The notes under the pieces are model-generated. The model was not told where the DNA came from and made no database searches. It saw nothing but the letters and a program-made list of their open reading frames with translations. From Pseudomonas asgharzadehiana (GTDB lineage: Bacteria; Pseudomonadota; Gammaproteobacteria; Pseudomonadales; Pseudomonadaceae), in NCBI RefSeq assembly GCF_019139815.1, contig NZ_CP077079.1:992001-1056000 (forward strand): a DNA stretch of 64,000 nt, written 5' to 3'. The position numbers were made by a program, and so were the translations under genes. Positions 49,439 to 57,920 of this stretch are shown here, piece after piece. How positions within the stretch are numbered: the first letter of the stretch is position 1; each line of letters begins with the position of its first letter.

Positions 49439-49527
49439 TGTGGGAGGGGGCTAGCTCCCGATAGCGGCGTATCAGCTAAATATGTACAGACTGATATACC
49501 GATATCGGGAGCCAGCCCCCTCCCACC
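49439..49527. repeat. Paired REP element (about 90-bp inverted repeat)
   Basis: GTGGGAGGGGGCTAGCTCCCGATA at the left is mirrored by TATCGGGAGCCAGCCCCCTC at the right, enclosing a centre with its own ATCAG...CTGAT arms. It is larger than the simple REPs elsewhere here. It lies in the 179-base gap between fkpB and ispH and could slow or end transcription. Confidence 0.8.
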
Positions 49528-49596
49528 TTTGATCTCCATTGTTGGTTGAGTCAGTGTCAAATTGACTCAATGTGGCTGCAAAACACGAGGCACAGC

Positions 49597-50544
49597 ATGC
49601 AAATCAAACTCGCCAACCCCCGTGGTTTCTGCGCCGGCGTGGATAGGGCGATCGAAATCGTCAACCGCGCCCTTGAAGTCTTCGGGCCGCCTATCTACGT
49701 GCGCCATGAAGTCGTCCACAACAAATTCGTGGTCGAGGACCTGCGCGCACGCGGTGCGATCTTTGTCGAAGAGCTGGATCAGGTGCCGGACGACGTTATC
49801 GTTATCTTCAGCGCCCATGGTGTTTCCCAGGCCGTGCGTACCGAAGCGGCAGGCCGTGGCCTGAAAGTCTTCGACGCCACGTGCCCGCTGGTCACCAAGG
49901 TGCATATCGAAGTCGCGCGCTACAGTCGCGACGGTCGTGAATGCATCCTGATCGGCCATGCCGGCCACCCGGAAGTTGAAGGCACCATGGGCCAGTACGA
50001 CGCCAGTAATGGCGGCGCGATTTACCTGGTGGAAGACGAAAAAGACGTCGCCAGCCTACAGGTGAATAACCCTGAACGTTTGGCCTTCGTGACCCAGACC
50101 ACCTTGTCCATGGACGATACCAGTCGCGTGATCGATGCCCTGCGCACCCGCTTTCCAGCCATTGGCGGCCCGCGCAAAGACGACATTTGCTACGCCACCC
50201 AAAACCGCCAGGATGCGGTCAAGCAACTGGCTGATGAATGCGATGTGGTACTGGTCGTCGGCAGCCCAAACAGCTCCAACTCCAACCGCCTGCGCGAGTT
50301 GGCTGAGCGCATGGCGACACCGGCATACCTGATCGACGGTGCCGAAGACCTGCAGCGCAGCTGGTTCGACGGTGTCGAGCGGATTGGTATCACCGCCGGC
50401 GCCTCGGCCCCGGAAGTGCTGGTGCGCGGCGTTATCCAGCAACTGCATGCCTGGGGTGCTACCGGCGCTGATGAATTGGCTGGCCGTGAGGAGAACATCA
50501 CGTTCTCTATGCCCAAGGAGCTGCGGGTGCGCTCGCTGCTGTGA
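49597..50544 (+). CDS. ispH: 4-hydroxy-3-methylbut-2-enyl diphosphate reductase
   Basis: Last step of the MEP pathway, giving IPP and DMAPP; ispE of the same pathway is also in this window. The 315-residue product holds the 4Fe-4S cysteines in [26 protein letters not shown] and [14 protein letters not shown], plus [10 protein letters not shown] and [16 protein letters not shown] 49597 has a GAGG site; the in-frame 49546 start lies in the repeat region. Its 3' end overlaps the convergent pilin gene by 38 bases. Confidence 0.98.
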   Translation: MQIKLANPRGFCAGVDRAIEIVNRALEVFGPPIYVRHEVVHNKFVVEDLRARGAIFVEELDQVPDDVIVIFSAHGVSQAVRTEAAGRGLKVFDATCPLVTKVHIEVARYSRDGRECILIGHAGHPEVEGTMGQYDASNGGAIYLVEDEKDVASLQVNNPERLAFVTQTTLSMDDTSRVIDALRTRFPAIGGPRKDDICYATQNRQDAVKQLADECDVVLVVGSPNSSNSNRLRELAERMATPAYLIDGAEDLQRSWFDGVERIGITAGASAPEVLVRGVIQQLHAWGATGADELAGREENITFSMPKELRVRSLL

Positions 50545-51079
50545 CGGCCGGGATGCCGGAATAGCTCCGGCACAACGCCTGCTCGGCTTTGTCGCTGCGC
50601 AGGCTGATGCGCCCGCTGGGTGCCAACACCACCTGGTGCAAGCTCTGGGGCTGGTCCGTGGCGCAGACATGCACCGTGCCGGCCCGAAACCCTCCTCCTG
50701 AAAACACCGGTTCGCCCAGCCCGTTGAAACGTACCTGGCTCTTGACCGGCCCATTGCCGACGATGGGCACGCGCCCGCTGTCCTGGCGCTCCAGCAGTAC
50801 GGGGTTGTCATCGTCCTCTTGACCGCGCCCGCTCAGATCCGCGATTACCCGCCAGCCTTGGCTCCAGTCATCATTGACGGCGTAAATGACCACCGCCCGG
50901 TTGCGTACGATGGCTTCAGTGCGGGCGAAGCGAAGCCCGCTCGCCAGTGATCGTGCCGCGCTCTGTCGTTGCTGTGACTCGAGCAGGCTCTTGAAACCGG
51001 GCACGGCCAGGTGCGCCAGGATGCCGCTCACCAGCAGCCCGAGCAGCAGCTCTATTAAAGTGAAACCCCGTTGGCGCAT
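50507..51079 (-). CDS. GspH/FimT-family minor pseudopilin (FimT/FimU-like)
   Basis: A 190-residue prepilin with the class III leader MRQRG cut before [20 protein letters not shown] (Glu at +5). A GspH domain follows ([40 protein letters not shown]). It belongs to the minor pilins that prime type IV pili, but lies opposite to pilV-pilE, and overlaps ispH tail to tail. Confidence 0.88.
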   Translation of the reverse strand: MRQRGFTLIELLLGLLVSGILAHLAVPGFKSLLESQQRQSAARSLASGLRFARTEAIVRNRAVVIYAVNDDWSQGWRVIADLSGRGQEDDDNPVLLERQDSGRVPIVGNGPVKSQVRFNGLGEPVFSGGGFRAGTVHVCATDQPQSLHQVVLAPSGRISLRSDKAEQALCRSYSGIPAVTAASAPAAPWA

Positions 51080-51281
51080 GTAATGTCCCTCCGTGGACGC
51101 AGGTCTGGATGCGGCTCAGTCAAAGGTATAGCGGCTGGAACGAGGCGCTGGATGATGGCCTTTACGTCCAAAGTATTTCCCTTTGTTCCGCGAGCGGCAC
51201 GGGCGAAAAACCAGCGCTAGGCTTGAGTCGCACGGCGGGCTTTGCCTGCTTTTCTGGCCTTCGACACGGATCGCGACGGTA

Positions 51282-51761
51282 ATGCAGATTTATGTGAACA
51301 CTTGTTTTTCCTGCTCTTTACCCCGGTACCAAATCGGCATGACGCTGATCGAGGCGCTGGTAGCGGTGCTGATTCTTACCGTTGGTCTGTTAGGTGCGGC
51401 TGCGCTTCAGCTCAATGCGCTCAAGTACACCGACAGCGCGAGGATGGCCAGCCAAGCCAGTTTCATCGCCTATGACATGCTCGACCGAATCCGCGCCAAT
51501 TCCAGCGCGGACTACCAATGGGGGCGAATTGAGCGAGCCCCGACCACCTCTGCCGGGGTGCGCGACCTGGATCTGCGCGATTTCCAGAGCAACATCCTCG
51601 GGTTTGCCGGCGAGAGCGCCAAAGGCGCGGTAGCGGTCAGTGCAGATGAAGTGACCGTGAGCATCCGTTGGGATGACAGCAGGGCGACGCACACGGCCGG
51701 AGCCCGGGAAACGTTCACGCTGACCAGTCGCATCGGCTCTGCGTCACGAGTGGCGCAATGA
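51282..51761 (+). CDS. pilV: Type IV pilus minor pilin PilV
   Basis: A 159-residue prepilin: leader ending QIG, then MTLIEALVAVLILTVGLLGA, the PilV signature, and a DLRDFQSNILGFAG region. Start at 51282 gives an unusually long leader of about 19 residues; no ATG lies closer to the cleavage site. Its stop overlaps pilW by 4 bases. The 200-base gap to the divergent pseudopilin holds the promoters; I could not identify sigma-54 or AlgR-type boxes. Confidence 0.87.
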   Translation: MQIYVNTCFSCSLPRYQIGMTLIEALVAVLILTVGLLGAAALQLNALKYTDSARMASQASFIAYDMLDRIRANSSADYQWGRIERAPTTSAGVRDLDLRDFQSNILGFAGESAKGAVAVSADEVTVSIRWDDSRATHTAGARETFTLTSRIGSASRVAQ

Positions 51762-52465
51762 GGTACCGGGTTCGCGGTTTCAGTCTGGTGGAGTTGTTAT
51801 TGGCCTTGGTTATCGGGCTTGTGCTGTTGCTTGGCGCAAGCCAGGTGCTGATCAGTTCCCGCGTGACCCACGCCAGTCAACAGGCGGCGATGCTGCTGCA
51901 AGATGACGCACGCTTTGTACTGAGCAAAATGATCCAGGATATTCGTCAGGCAGGCATGTTTGGCTGTTTGGCCCCGGCGTTTATCGAGAATGCGCCTTTA
52001 GCCTTTGATCGACCCATCACCTGGAGTGCCGGGGGCGGTTCGACTTCGCTGACGTTGCTCACGGCGCAGGTTGGCGAAGAGGGTGGCAGGCCGGATTGGA
52101 CGGTACTGTCGGACTGCACGTCCACTGCCCACGCCTATATCGGTAACGCTCCTGCGCCCGAGCCCGGGCAGATCCGTTTTGCTATACGCCAACTCACCTA
52201 TACCTTCGAGACCGGGCAGTTGAAGGTCGCCACGCCCAATGCACCGGCCAAGGCGGTACTGGTGGATAACGTACGGGCATTCGATATCAGTTTCGGCGTG
52301 GCCGCCAGGTTGGATTCGACAGGCGTTGTGCGTTACGAGACCCGCCCCGCCGACGAAGCCTTGATCCGCAGCGTGCGCCTGCGCATGACTCTGCAAGACC
52401 CAGCTGGCCGTGTCAAAGACCAAACCTACAGTGTCGTGGCGGCGCTGCGAAACCGCCTGGGGTAG
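51758..52465 (+). CDS. pilW: Type IV pilus minor pilin PilW
   Basis: A 235-residue prepilin: leader MRYRVRG, then FSLVELLLALVIGLVLLLGA. The PilW-type body follows (LLQDDARFVLSKMIQDIRQA; GMFGCLAP). Follows pilV with a 4-base overlap. Confidence 0.9.
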   Translation: MRYRVRGFSLVELLLALVIGLVLLLGASQVLISSRVTHASQQAAMLLQDDARFVLSKMIQDIRQAGMFGCLAPAFIENAPLAFDRPITWSAGGGSTSLTLLTAQVGEEGGRPDWTVLSDCTSTAHAYIGNAPAPEPGQIRFAIRQLTYTFETGQLKVATPNAPAKAVLVDNVRAFDISFGVAARLDSTGVVRYETRPADEALIRSVRLRMTLQDPAGRVKDQTYSVVAALRNRLG

Positions 52466-52475
52466 GGGCATCTTG

Positions 52476-53000
52476 ATGATGGTGGGTATTTCTTCGCGAC
52501 AGACGGGCATGGTCTTGCTGACCAGCCTGGTCCTTCTGCTGCTGTTGTCGTTGATCGGCTTGTCGTCGATGCAGGGGGCCGTTACCCAGCAAAAGATCGC
52601 CGGCAGCCTTTGGCATCGCAACCAGTCGTTCCAAAGTGCCGAGAGCGGCTTGAGGCTGGGGGAACGGGCTGTGCAGCAAATGGGCGCCGTCATGCCCCTG
52701 TGCCGGTCGATCATCCATTGTGCGCCGCCGGGCGAGGCATTTTCGGTGCTGGGCGCCGGGGCTCATCCTGTTTCGGCGGTTAGCTGGGTTGCCCTCAAGG
52801 CTGGGCTTTATGGGGTTCAATCCTTGGGGGTTGGGACCGGGCTGGCGCATTTGCCGCCGCACAGTTCTGCGGCGTTGTTCCGGGTCACGGCGGTCGGCCT
52901 CAGTGGTCAATCGCGCACCGTATTGGAGACCGTGTATGCGCGGGTAGAAGAGCAGGGGCGCTCGCGGTTTCAGCGAGTGGCGTGGCGACAACTTCAATGA
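52476..53000 (+). CDS. pilX: Type IV pilus minor pilin PilX
   Basis: A 174-residue PilX-like protein: leader ending RQTG, then MVLLTSLVLLLLLSLIGLSS with the T rather than E pattern typical of PilX, and QQKIAGSLWHRNQSFQSAES. Two ATGs (52476 and 52479) are possible behind GGGG. In P. aeruginosa pilX is followed by pilY1; here pilE comes next, 11 bases on. Confidence 0.88.
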   Translation: MMVGISSRQTGMVLLTSLVLLLLLSLIGLSSMQGAVTQQKIAGSLWHRNQSFQSAESGLRLGERAVQQMGAVMPLCRSIIHCAPPGEAFSVLGAGAHPVSAVSWVALKAGLYGVQSLGVGTGLAHLPPHSSAALFRVTAVGLSGQSRTVLETVYARVEEQGRSRFQRVAWRQLQ

Positions 53001-53011
53001 GGAGCAGTGGG

Positions 53012-53413
53012 ATGGGCAAGGACAGCCTGGGCTTTACCCTGATCGAGTTACTGATCGCCATGGCGATCATCGCATTTATGGCCGGGATCGCTTACCCCGG
53101 CTACTCCGGCCATGTGAAGAAGGTTTATCGCGCGGAAATTGTCGCGTTGTTGAACGAGCAAGCCCAGCACCTGGAGCGCTTTTATACGAGCAACGGCACT
53201 TTTATTGACGCCAGTGGCATCAGCGCGGGCAATGATCGCTATAGAATCACCGCTGTGTTGAATCCTCAGGATTTCCACCTGCTGGCGGTGCCGATCACAG
53301 GCTCAGCTATGGTCGACGACCCGTGCGGTAACTTCAGCTTGACCAGCACCGGTGCGCGGGAAAACCCGGGTGCAGCGCCTGAAATGTCGCGGCACCAGTG
53401 CTGGGGGCAGTGA
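53012..53413 (+). CDS. pilE: Type IV pilus minor pilin PilE
   Basis: A 133-residue prepilin: leader MGKDSLG, then FTLIELLIAMAIIAFMAGIA. C-terminal cysteines in VDDPCGNFSLT and RHQCWGQ form the expected disulfide. AGGAG ribosome site before ATG 53012. Last of the pilV-pilW-pilX-pilE operon. Confidence 0.9.
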   Translation: MGKDSLGFTLIELLIAMAIIAFMAGIAYPGYSGHVKKVYRAEIVALLNEQAQHLERFYTSNGTFIDASGISAGNDRYRITAVLNPQDFHLLAVPITGSAMVDDPCGNFSLTSTGARENPGAAPEMSRHQCWGQ

Positions 53414-53472
53414 TGAGAGTGTTGGATGACTGGGCGCCGGGTGCGCTTGTTTCTTTTTATCGGCTGGATCGA

Positions 53473-54585
53473 ATGATGGCTAGGCAACAGCAAGTGGTGA
53501 TCGTCGGTGGCGGAGTCATCGGTTTGTTGACGGCGTACAACCTTGCGACCCAGGGGCAGGCGGTGGTGCTGCTGGAGCGCGCGGGCGTGGGGCAGGAGTC
53601 GTCCTGGGCGGGGGGCGGTATTGTTTCGCCCCTGTATCCGTGGCGCTATAGCCCGGCGGTCACCGCGCTGGCGCATTGGTCCCAAGATTTTTATCCACAA
53701 CTGGCCGAGCGGCTGTTTGCCGCTACGGGTATCGACCCGCAGGTACATACCACTGGCCTGTACTGGCTGGACCTGGACGACGAAACCGAGGCGCTGGCTT
53801 GGGCTGCCCGTGAAGGTCGCCCCCTGAGCAAGGTCGATATGGCGGCTGCCCATGACGCGGTTCCGGTGCTGGGTGGTGGGTATTCCCAGGCGATCCATAT
53901 GGCCGACGTGGCGAATGTGCGTAACCCGCGCCTGGTCAAGTCGCTCAAGGCTGCGTTGCTGGCTCTACCCGGCGTCACCCTCCACGAACAGTGCGAAGTC
54001 AGCGGGTTTGTCCTCGGCGATGGGCGCGTGTTGGGGGTGAATACGGCACATGGCCCGATCCTGGGCAAACAGGTGGTGCTGGCGGCGGGCGCGTGGAGCG
54101 GTGAACTGCTGGGCACGCTGGGCTTGTCGCTGCCAGTGGAGCCGGTAAAAGGCCAGATGATCCTCTACAAATGCGCTGCGGATTTTCTGTCGTGCATGGT
54201 GCTGGCCAAGGGGCGTTATGCGATCCCGCGGCGCGACGGGCATATCCTGATTGGCAGTACTCTGGAGCACGAAGGCTTCGACAAGACCCCCACTGACACC
54301 GCATTGGAAAGCCTCAAGGCCTCAGCCGTCGAGCTGATTCCCGCACTGGCGGACGCCGAGGTGGTTGGGCACTGGGCCGGTTTGCGGCCAGGTTCGCCGG
54401 AAGGCATTCCGTATATCGGCCAGGTGCCGGGCTTCGAAGGGTTGTGGCTCAATTGCGGGCATTATCGCAATGGCCTGGTGCTGGCGCCGGCTTCCTGTCA
54501 GTTGTTCGCCGATCTGTTGCTGGCTCGTACGCCGATCATCGACCCTTCACCTTATGCGCCTGAAGGGCGAGTCAACGCTGGATAG
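53473..54585 (+). CDS. thiO: Glycine oxidase ThiO-type FAD oxidoreductase
   Basis: Oxidises glycine or other amines; ThiO supplies iminoglycine for thiamine in some bacteria. The 370-residue DadA-fold protein has VVIVGGGVIGLLTAYNLATQ at its start, AGVGQESSWAGGGIVSPLYP, and the C-terminal GLRPGSPEGIPYIGQVPGFE and NCGHYRNGLVLAPAS. Starts at 53473 or 53476 fit the family; a further ATG at 53413 is less likely. The gene lies 59 bases behind pilE and overlaps the convergent PP0621-type gene by 14 bases. Confidence 0.9.
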   Translation: MMARQQQVVIVGGGVIGLLTAYNLATQGQAVVLLERAGVGQESSWAGGGIVSPLYPWRYSPAVTALAHWSQDFYPQLAERLFAATGIDPQVHTTGLYWLDLDDETEALAWAAREGRPLSKVDMAAAHDAVPVLGGGYSQAIHMADVANVRNPRLVKSLKAALLALPGVTLHEQCEVSGFVLGDGRVLGVNTAHGPILGKQVVLAAGAWSGELLGTLGLSLPVEPVKGQMILYKCAADFLSCMVLAKGRYAIPRRDGHILIGSTLEHEGFDKTPTDTALESLKASAVELIPALADAEVVGHWAGLRPGSPEGIPYIGQVPGFEGLWLNCGHYRNGLVLAPASCQLFADLLLARTPIIDPSPYAPEGRVNAG

Positions 54586-54805
54586 ACTTCGGCCCTTGCT
54601 CCAAATGCGCCTGGGTGCAGTACCACTCCTGGCGCAAGCTGAGGGCGCGGTCCTGCGGCAGGTGCACGCCGCAGTGAGCGCAGCGCACCATCAGTGCCGA
54701 ATGGGGCTCGCCGGCACGCTGTTGCTTGGCGGCTGGGCTTTTGAATTTGCGCCAGAACCATACCGCGGCAGCAATAACGGCGATCCAGAACAGAAGACGA
54801 AGCAT
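54572..54805 (-). CDS. PP0621-family small membrane protein
   Basis: A 77-residue protein: one N-terminal membrane helix (MLRLLFWIAVIAAAVWFWRK), a basic linker, then a zinc-ribbon-like cysteine set MVRCAHCGVHLPQDRAL and WYCTQAHLEQ. The family is widespread in Pseudomonas without known function. A longer frame to 54883 crosses the bamD terminator region. Confidence 0.88.
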   Translation of the reverse strand: MLRLLFWIAVIAAAVWFWRKFKSPAAKQQRAGEPHSALMVRCAHCGVHLPQDRALSLRQEWYCTQAHLEQGPKSIQR

Positions 54806-54883
54806 AGTAGGCAGTTCTCGACAAGTAATGCGCCAGTTTAGCCAAGGACATGTCGGGCGCACAGAGTAATAATGCTCACCCAT

Positions 54884-54913
54884 AAAAAAGGAGCCCCCTG
54901 GGGGCTCCTTTTT
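54884..54913 (-). terminator. Rho-independent terminator downstream of bamD
   Basis: Stem AAGGAGCCCC / GGGGCTCCTT with flanking A6 and T5 runs; on the minus strand it lies 17 bases behind the bamD stop. Confidence 0.9.
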
Positions 54914-54929
54914 ACGTTTCGCCGACTGA

Positions 54930-55955
54930 TCAGTCGAACACGCCGAACGTCATGTAGCTGAACCACGAGCGGTCCTGATTGTTGCCCAGGGCTTGCGGTG
55001 CTTCCTCTTCGATCACGTCGCCGTTCTCGTCGTGAGGCTTGAGATCCGAAGGGATGGCGTCTTTCGCGTCCTGGTACTGCTTGATCACGTCCTGATTGGC
55101 GCGGGTTTCGCCCGGCGGCAATGGTGGGCGGGACTCGATCAGGCCCAGGGTATATTTGCTCAACCACGAACGGTTGTCCGCTTCGGCGACCTGAGGCACG
55201 AACTGGCCGTCTTTCAGGCTAGGGTGATCCGGGTAGTTGAGCTTCAGGGTTTCCAGGCTGGTGCTGGCCAGATCGTCCAGGTGCAGGCGCTGGTAAGCCT
55301 CGGTCATCACGGCCAGGCCATCACCCACCGAAGGGGTTTCCTGGAAGTTCTCGACCACGTAACGGCCACGGTTGGCGGCAGCGACGTAGGCCTGACGGGT
55401 CAGGTAGTAGTGCGCCACGTGAATTTCGTAGGACGCCAGCAGGTTGCGCAGGTAGATCATGCGCTGCTTGGCGTCCGGCGCGTAGCGGCTGTTGGGGTAG
55501 CGGCTGGTCAGCTGGGCGAACTCGTTGTAGGAATCGCGGGCGGCGCCGGGGTCACGCTTGGTCATGTCCAGCGGCAGGAAGCGCGCCAGCAGGCCAACAT
55601 CCTGATCGAACGAGGTCAGGCCCTTCATGTAGTAGGCGTAGTCGACGTTCGGGTGCTGTGGGTGCAAGCGGATAAAGCGCTCGGCGGCGGACTTGGCGGC
55701 CTCCGGCTCGGCGTTCTTGTAGTTGGCGTAGATGAGTTCAAGCTGCGCCTGGTCAGCATAGCGCCCGAACGGATAGCGCGACTCCAGTGCCTTCAGCTTC
55801 GCTGTGGCGCTGGTGTAGCTATTATTGTCCAAGTCTTTCTGAGCCAGTTGGTACAACTCGACTTCGCTCAGGTTTTCGTCGACGACTTCCTTTGTTGACG
55901 AGCAAGCAGCAGTCATGGCGAGGATGGCGATCAGCAGCAGGTGTTTCACTTGCAT
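54930..55955 (-). CDS. bamD: Outer-membrane assembly lipoprotein BamD
   Basis: Essential BAM complex part that folds outer-membrane proteins. The 341-residue precursor has a lipobox in [12 protein letters not shown] (Cys about 18) and TPR-like repeats ([60 protein letters not shown]). The C-terminal tail beyond about 250 residues is longer than in E. coli, as is usual in Pseudomonas. ATG 55955 (MQVKHLLLI) begins the signal peptide. Divergent from rluD. Confidence 0.97.
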   Translation of the reverse strand: MQVKHLLLIAILAMTAACSSTKEVVDENLSEVELYQLAQKDLDNNSYTSATAKLKALESRYPFGRYADQAQLELIYANYKNAEPEAAKSAAERFIRLHPQHPNVDYAYYMKGLTSFDQDVGLLARFLPLDMTKRDPGAARDSYNEFAQLTSRYPNSRYAPDAKQRMIYLRNLLASYEIHVAHYYLTRQAYVAAANRGRYVVENFQETPSVGDGLAVMTEAYQRLHLDDLASTSLETLKLNYPDHPSLKDGQFVPQVAEADNRSWLSKYTLGLIESRPPLPPGETRANQDVIKQYQDAKDAIPSDLKPHDENGDVIEEEAPQALGNNQDRSWFSYMTFGVFD

Positions 55956-56104
55956 GGCGGCTTGCGTCCCTATGACGGCCGCTGTCTTGGGCGGGGCCGT
56001 CCTGTTATGATGAGCGCCCCGTTGAAAGCCTCGGGGCAAAAGACGCCGTATTTAACCACAAGCGCGCAGCCGAAACCAAAGGCTGTGCCACGCCTAGTCT
56101 GAGC

Positions 56105-57067
56105 ATGTCCGATAAAATTGAACTTCGCGCAGAGGTGCCGTCCGAATTGGGCGGCCAACGCCTCGATCAAGTCGCCGCACAATTATTCGCTGAGCACTCG
56201 CGCTCGCGCCTTTCCGCCTGGATCAAAGACGGCCGCCTGACTGTGGATGGAGCGGTTATCCGCCCGCGAGACATAGTCCATGGCGGTGCGATTCTTGAGC
56301 TGACTGCCGAGCAGGAAGCCCAGGGAGAATGGGTCGCCCAGGACATCGAGCTGGATATCGTCTATGAAGACGACGACATCCTGGTCATCAATAAACCCGC
56401 AGGCCTGGTGGTTCACCCGGCGGCCGGGCACGCTGATGGCACTTTGCTCAATGCCTTGTTGCACCACATCCCCGACATTATCAATGTGCCTCGCTGCGGC
56501 ATCGTGCACCGTCTGGACAAGGACACCACCGGCTTGATGGTGGTGGCCAAGACCATTCAGGCGCAGACGCAACTGGTTACGCAGTTGCAGAGCCGTAGCG
56601 TCAGCCGGATCTATGAGTGCATCGTGATCGGCGTGGTCGTGGCGGGTGGCAAGATCAACGCCCCGATCGGTCGCCACGGCCAGCAGCGCCAGCGTATGGC
56701 GGTGATGGAAGGTGGTAAGCAGGCCGTGAGCCACTACCGCGTGCTGGAGCGTTTCCGTTCCCACACCCACGTGCGGGTTAAGCTGGAAACCGGTCGTACC
56801 CACCAGATTCGCGTGCACATGGCCCATATCAACTTCCCGCTGGTCGGCGATCCTGCCTACGGTGGTCGTTTCCGTATTCCGCCGGCAGCCAGCCAGACCA
56901 TGGTCGAGTCGCTCAAAACGTTCCCGCGCCAGGCGCTGCATGCGCGCTTCCTGGAGCTGGACCATCCGACGAGCGGTCAGCGCATGAGCTGGGAATCGCC
57001 ACTTCCTGACGATTTTGTCTGGTTGCTGTCGCTGCTCAAGCAAGATCGCGAGGCGTTTGTCGGATGA
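56105..57067 (+). CDS. rluD: 23S rRNA pseudouridine synthase RluD
   Basis: Modifies U1911, U1915 and U1917 of 23S rRNA. The 320-residue product has an S4 domain (GGQRLDQVAAQLFAEHSRSR) and the catalytic motif CGIVHRLDKDTTGLMVVAKT with the active Asp, then LETGRTHQIRVHMAHI. It overlaps pgeF by 4 bases. Confidence 0.97.
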   Translation: MSDKIELRAEVPSELGGQRLDQVAAQLFAEHSRSRLSAWIKDGRLTVDGAVIRPRDIVHGGAILELTAEQEAQGEWVAQDIELDIVYEDDDILVINKPAGLVVHPAAGHADGTLLNALLHHIPDIINVPRCGIVHRLDKDTTGLMVVAKTIQAQTQLVTQLQSRSVSRIYECIVIGVVVAGGKINAPIGRHGQQRQRMAVMEGGKQAVSHYRVLERFRSHTHVRVKLETGRTHQIRVHMAHINFPLVGDPAYGGRFRIPPAASQTMVESLKTFPRQALHARFLELDHPTSGQRMSWESPLPDDFVWLLSLLKQDREAFVG

Positions 57068-57789
57068 GTGACTGGCTGATACCTGACTGGCCCGCGCCGG
57101 ACCGGGTAAAGGCCTGCGTCACCACCCGTGCGGGCGGCGTGAGCCTGGCGCCGTTCGACAGCCTCAACCTGGGCGATCATGTCGAGGACAGCCTTGAGGC
57201 CGTCCTCGAGAACCGCCGCCGTCTTACCGAAGCCTTTGGTATTCAGCCGGCCTGGCTGCGCCAGGTTCATGGCGTGAGTGTGGTCGAGGCCGACCCCGAC
57301 CGCACGGCTGAAGCCGATGGCAGTTGGACCAGCACGCCGGGCATCGCCTGCACCGCCATGACCGCCGATTGCCTGCCTGCGTTGTTCTGCAACCGTGCGG
57401 GTACCCGTGTCGCGGCGGCCCATGCCGGTTGGCGTGGGCTGGCGGCGGGTGTGTTGGAAGCTGCTTTTGAAAGCCTGGCCGCAGAGCCCGCCGATGTATT
57501 GGTCTGGCTGGGCCCGGCAATCGGTCCGCAAGCCTTCGAGGTCGGCCCGGAAGTGCGTGACGCCTTCGTGAAGCAACTGCCGGGTACCGTCGACGCCTTT
57601 GTGCCGAGCCGCAACCTTGGCAAGTTCATGGCCGACATTTATATGCTGGCGCGTCTGCGCCTCGCTGCGCGTGGCGTCACGGCCGTGTACGGTGGCGGTT
57701 TGTGCACGGTGACCGACCCGCGTTTCTTCTCTTACCGCCGCAGCCCGCGCACCGGTCGGTTTGCCTCCCTTATCTGGCTGGAACGCTAG
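57064..57789 (+). CDS. pgeF: Peptidoglycan editing factor PgeF (YfiH, multicopper-oxidase-like DUF152)
   Basis: The 241-residue product carries the DUF152 metal/active-site cysteine and histidines in AMTADCLPALFCN and AAAHAGWRGLAAGVLE, plus WLGPAIGPQAFEV. The family corrects misincorporation of serine in peptidoglycan precursors in E. coli and also shows purine nucleoside/oxidase activities. Sits between rluD and clpB as in other gammaproteobacteria. Confidence 0.94.
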   Translation: MSDWLIPDWPAPDRVKACVTTRAGGVSLAPFDSLNLGDHVEDSLEAVLENRRRLTEAFGIQPAWLRQVHGVSVVEADPDRTAEADGSWTSTPGIACTAMTADCLPALFCNRAGTRVAAAHAGWRGLAAGVLEAAFESLAAEPADVLVWLGPAIGPQAFEVGPEVRDAFVKQLPGTVDAFVPSRNLGKFMADIYMLARLRLAARGVTAVYGGGLCTVTDPRFFSYRRSPRTGRFASLIWLER

Positions 57790-57819
57790 ACTCTCCTGAT
57801 CCATATCAAGCATCGCCCG

Positions 57820-57848
57820 CTTGAATCCTCCAGAATCCACCCCATCTA
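57820..57848 (+). promoter_or_regulatory. RpoH (sigma32) promoter of clpB
   Basis: CTTGAA (57820-57825), 14 bases, CCCCATCTA (57840-57848), a full match to the heat-shock consensus CTTGAA-N11-16-CCCCATNT. It is 72 bases upstream of the clpB ATG. Confidence 0.88.
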
Positions 57849-57920
57849 TAAGGGTATCTGGCAGGTTTCTTCATTCAGGAATGTTTTATAGCTCCGGCCT
57901 GCTCAAAAGGAAGGTGACTA

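Noticed and set aside
49484..49489. TGTACA inside the large REP between fkpB and ispH
   Set aside because: No partner at the right spacing; it belongs to the inner arm of the repeat.
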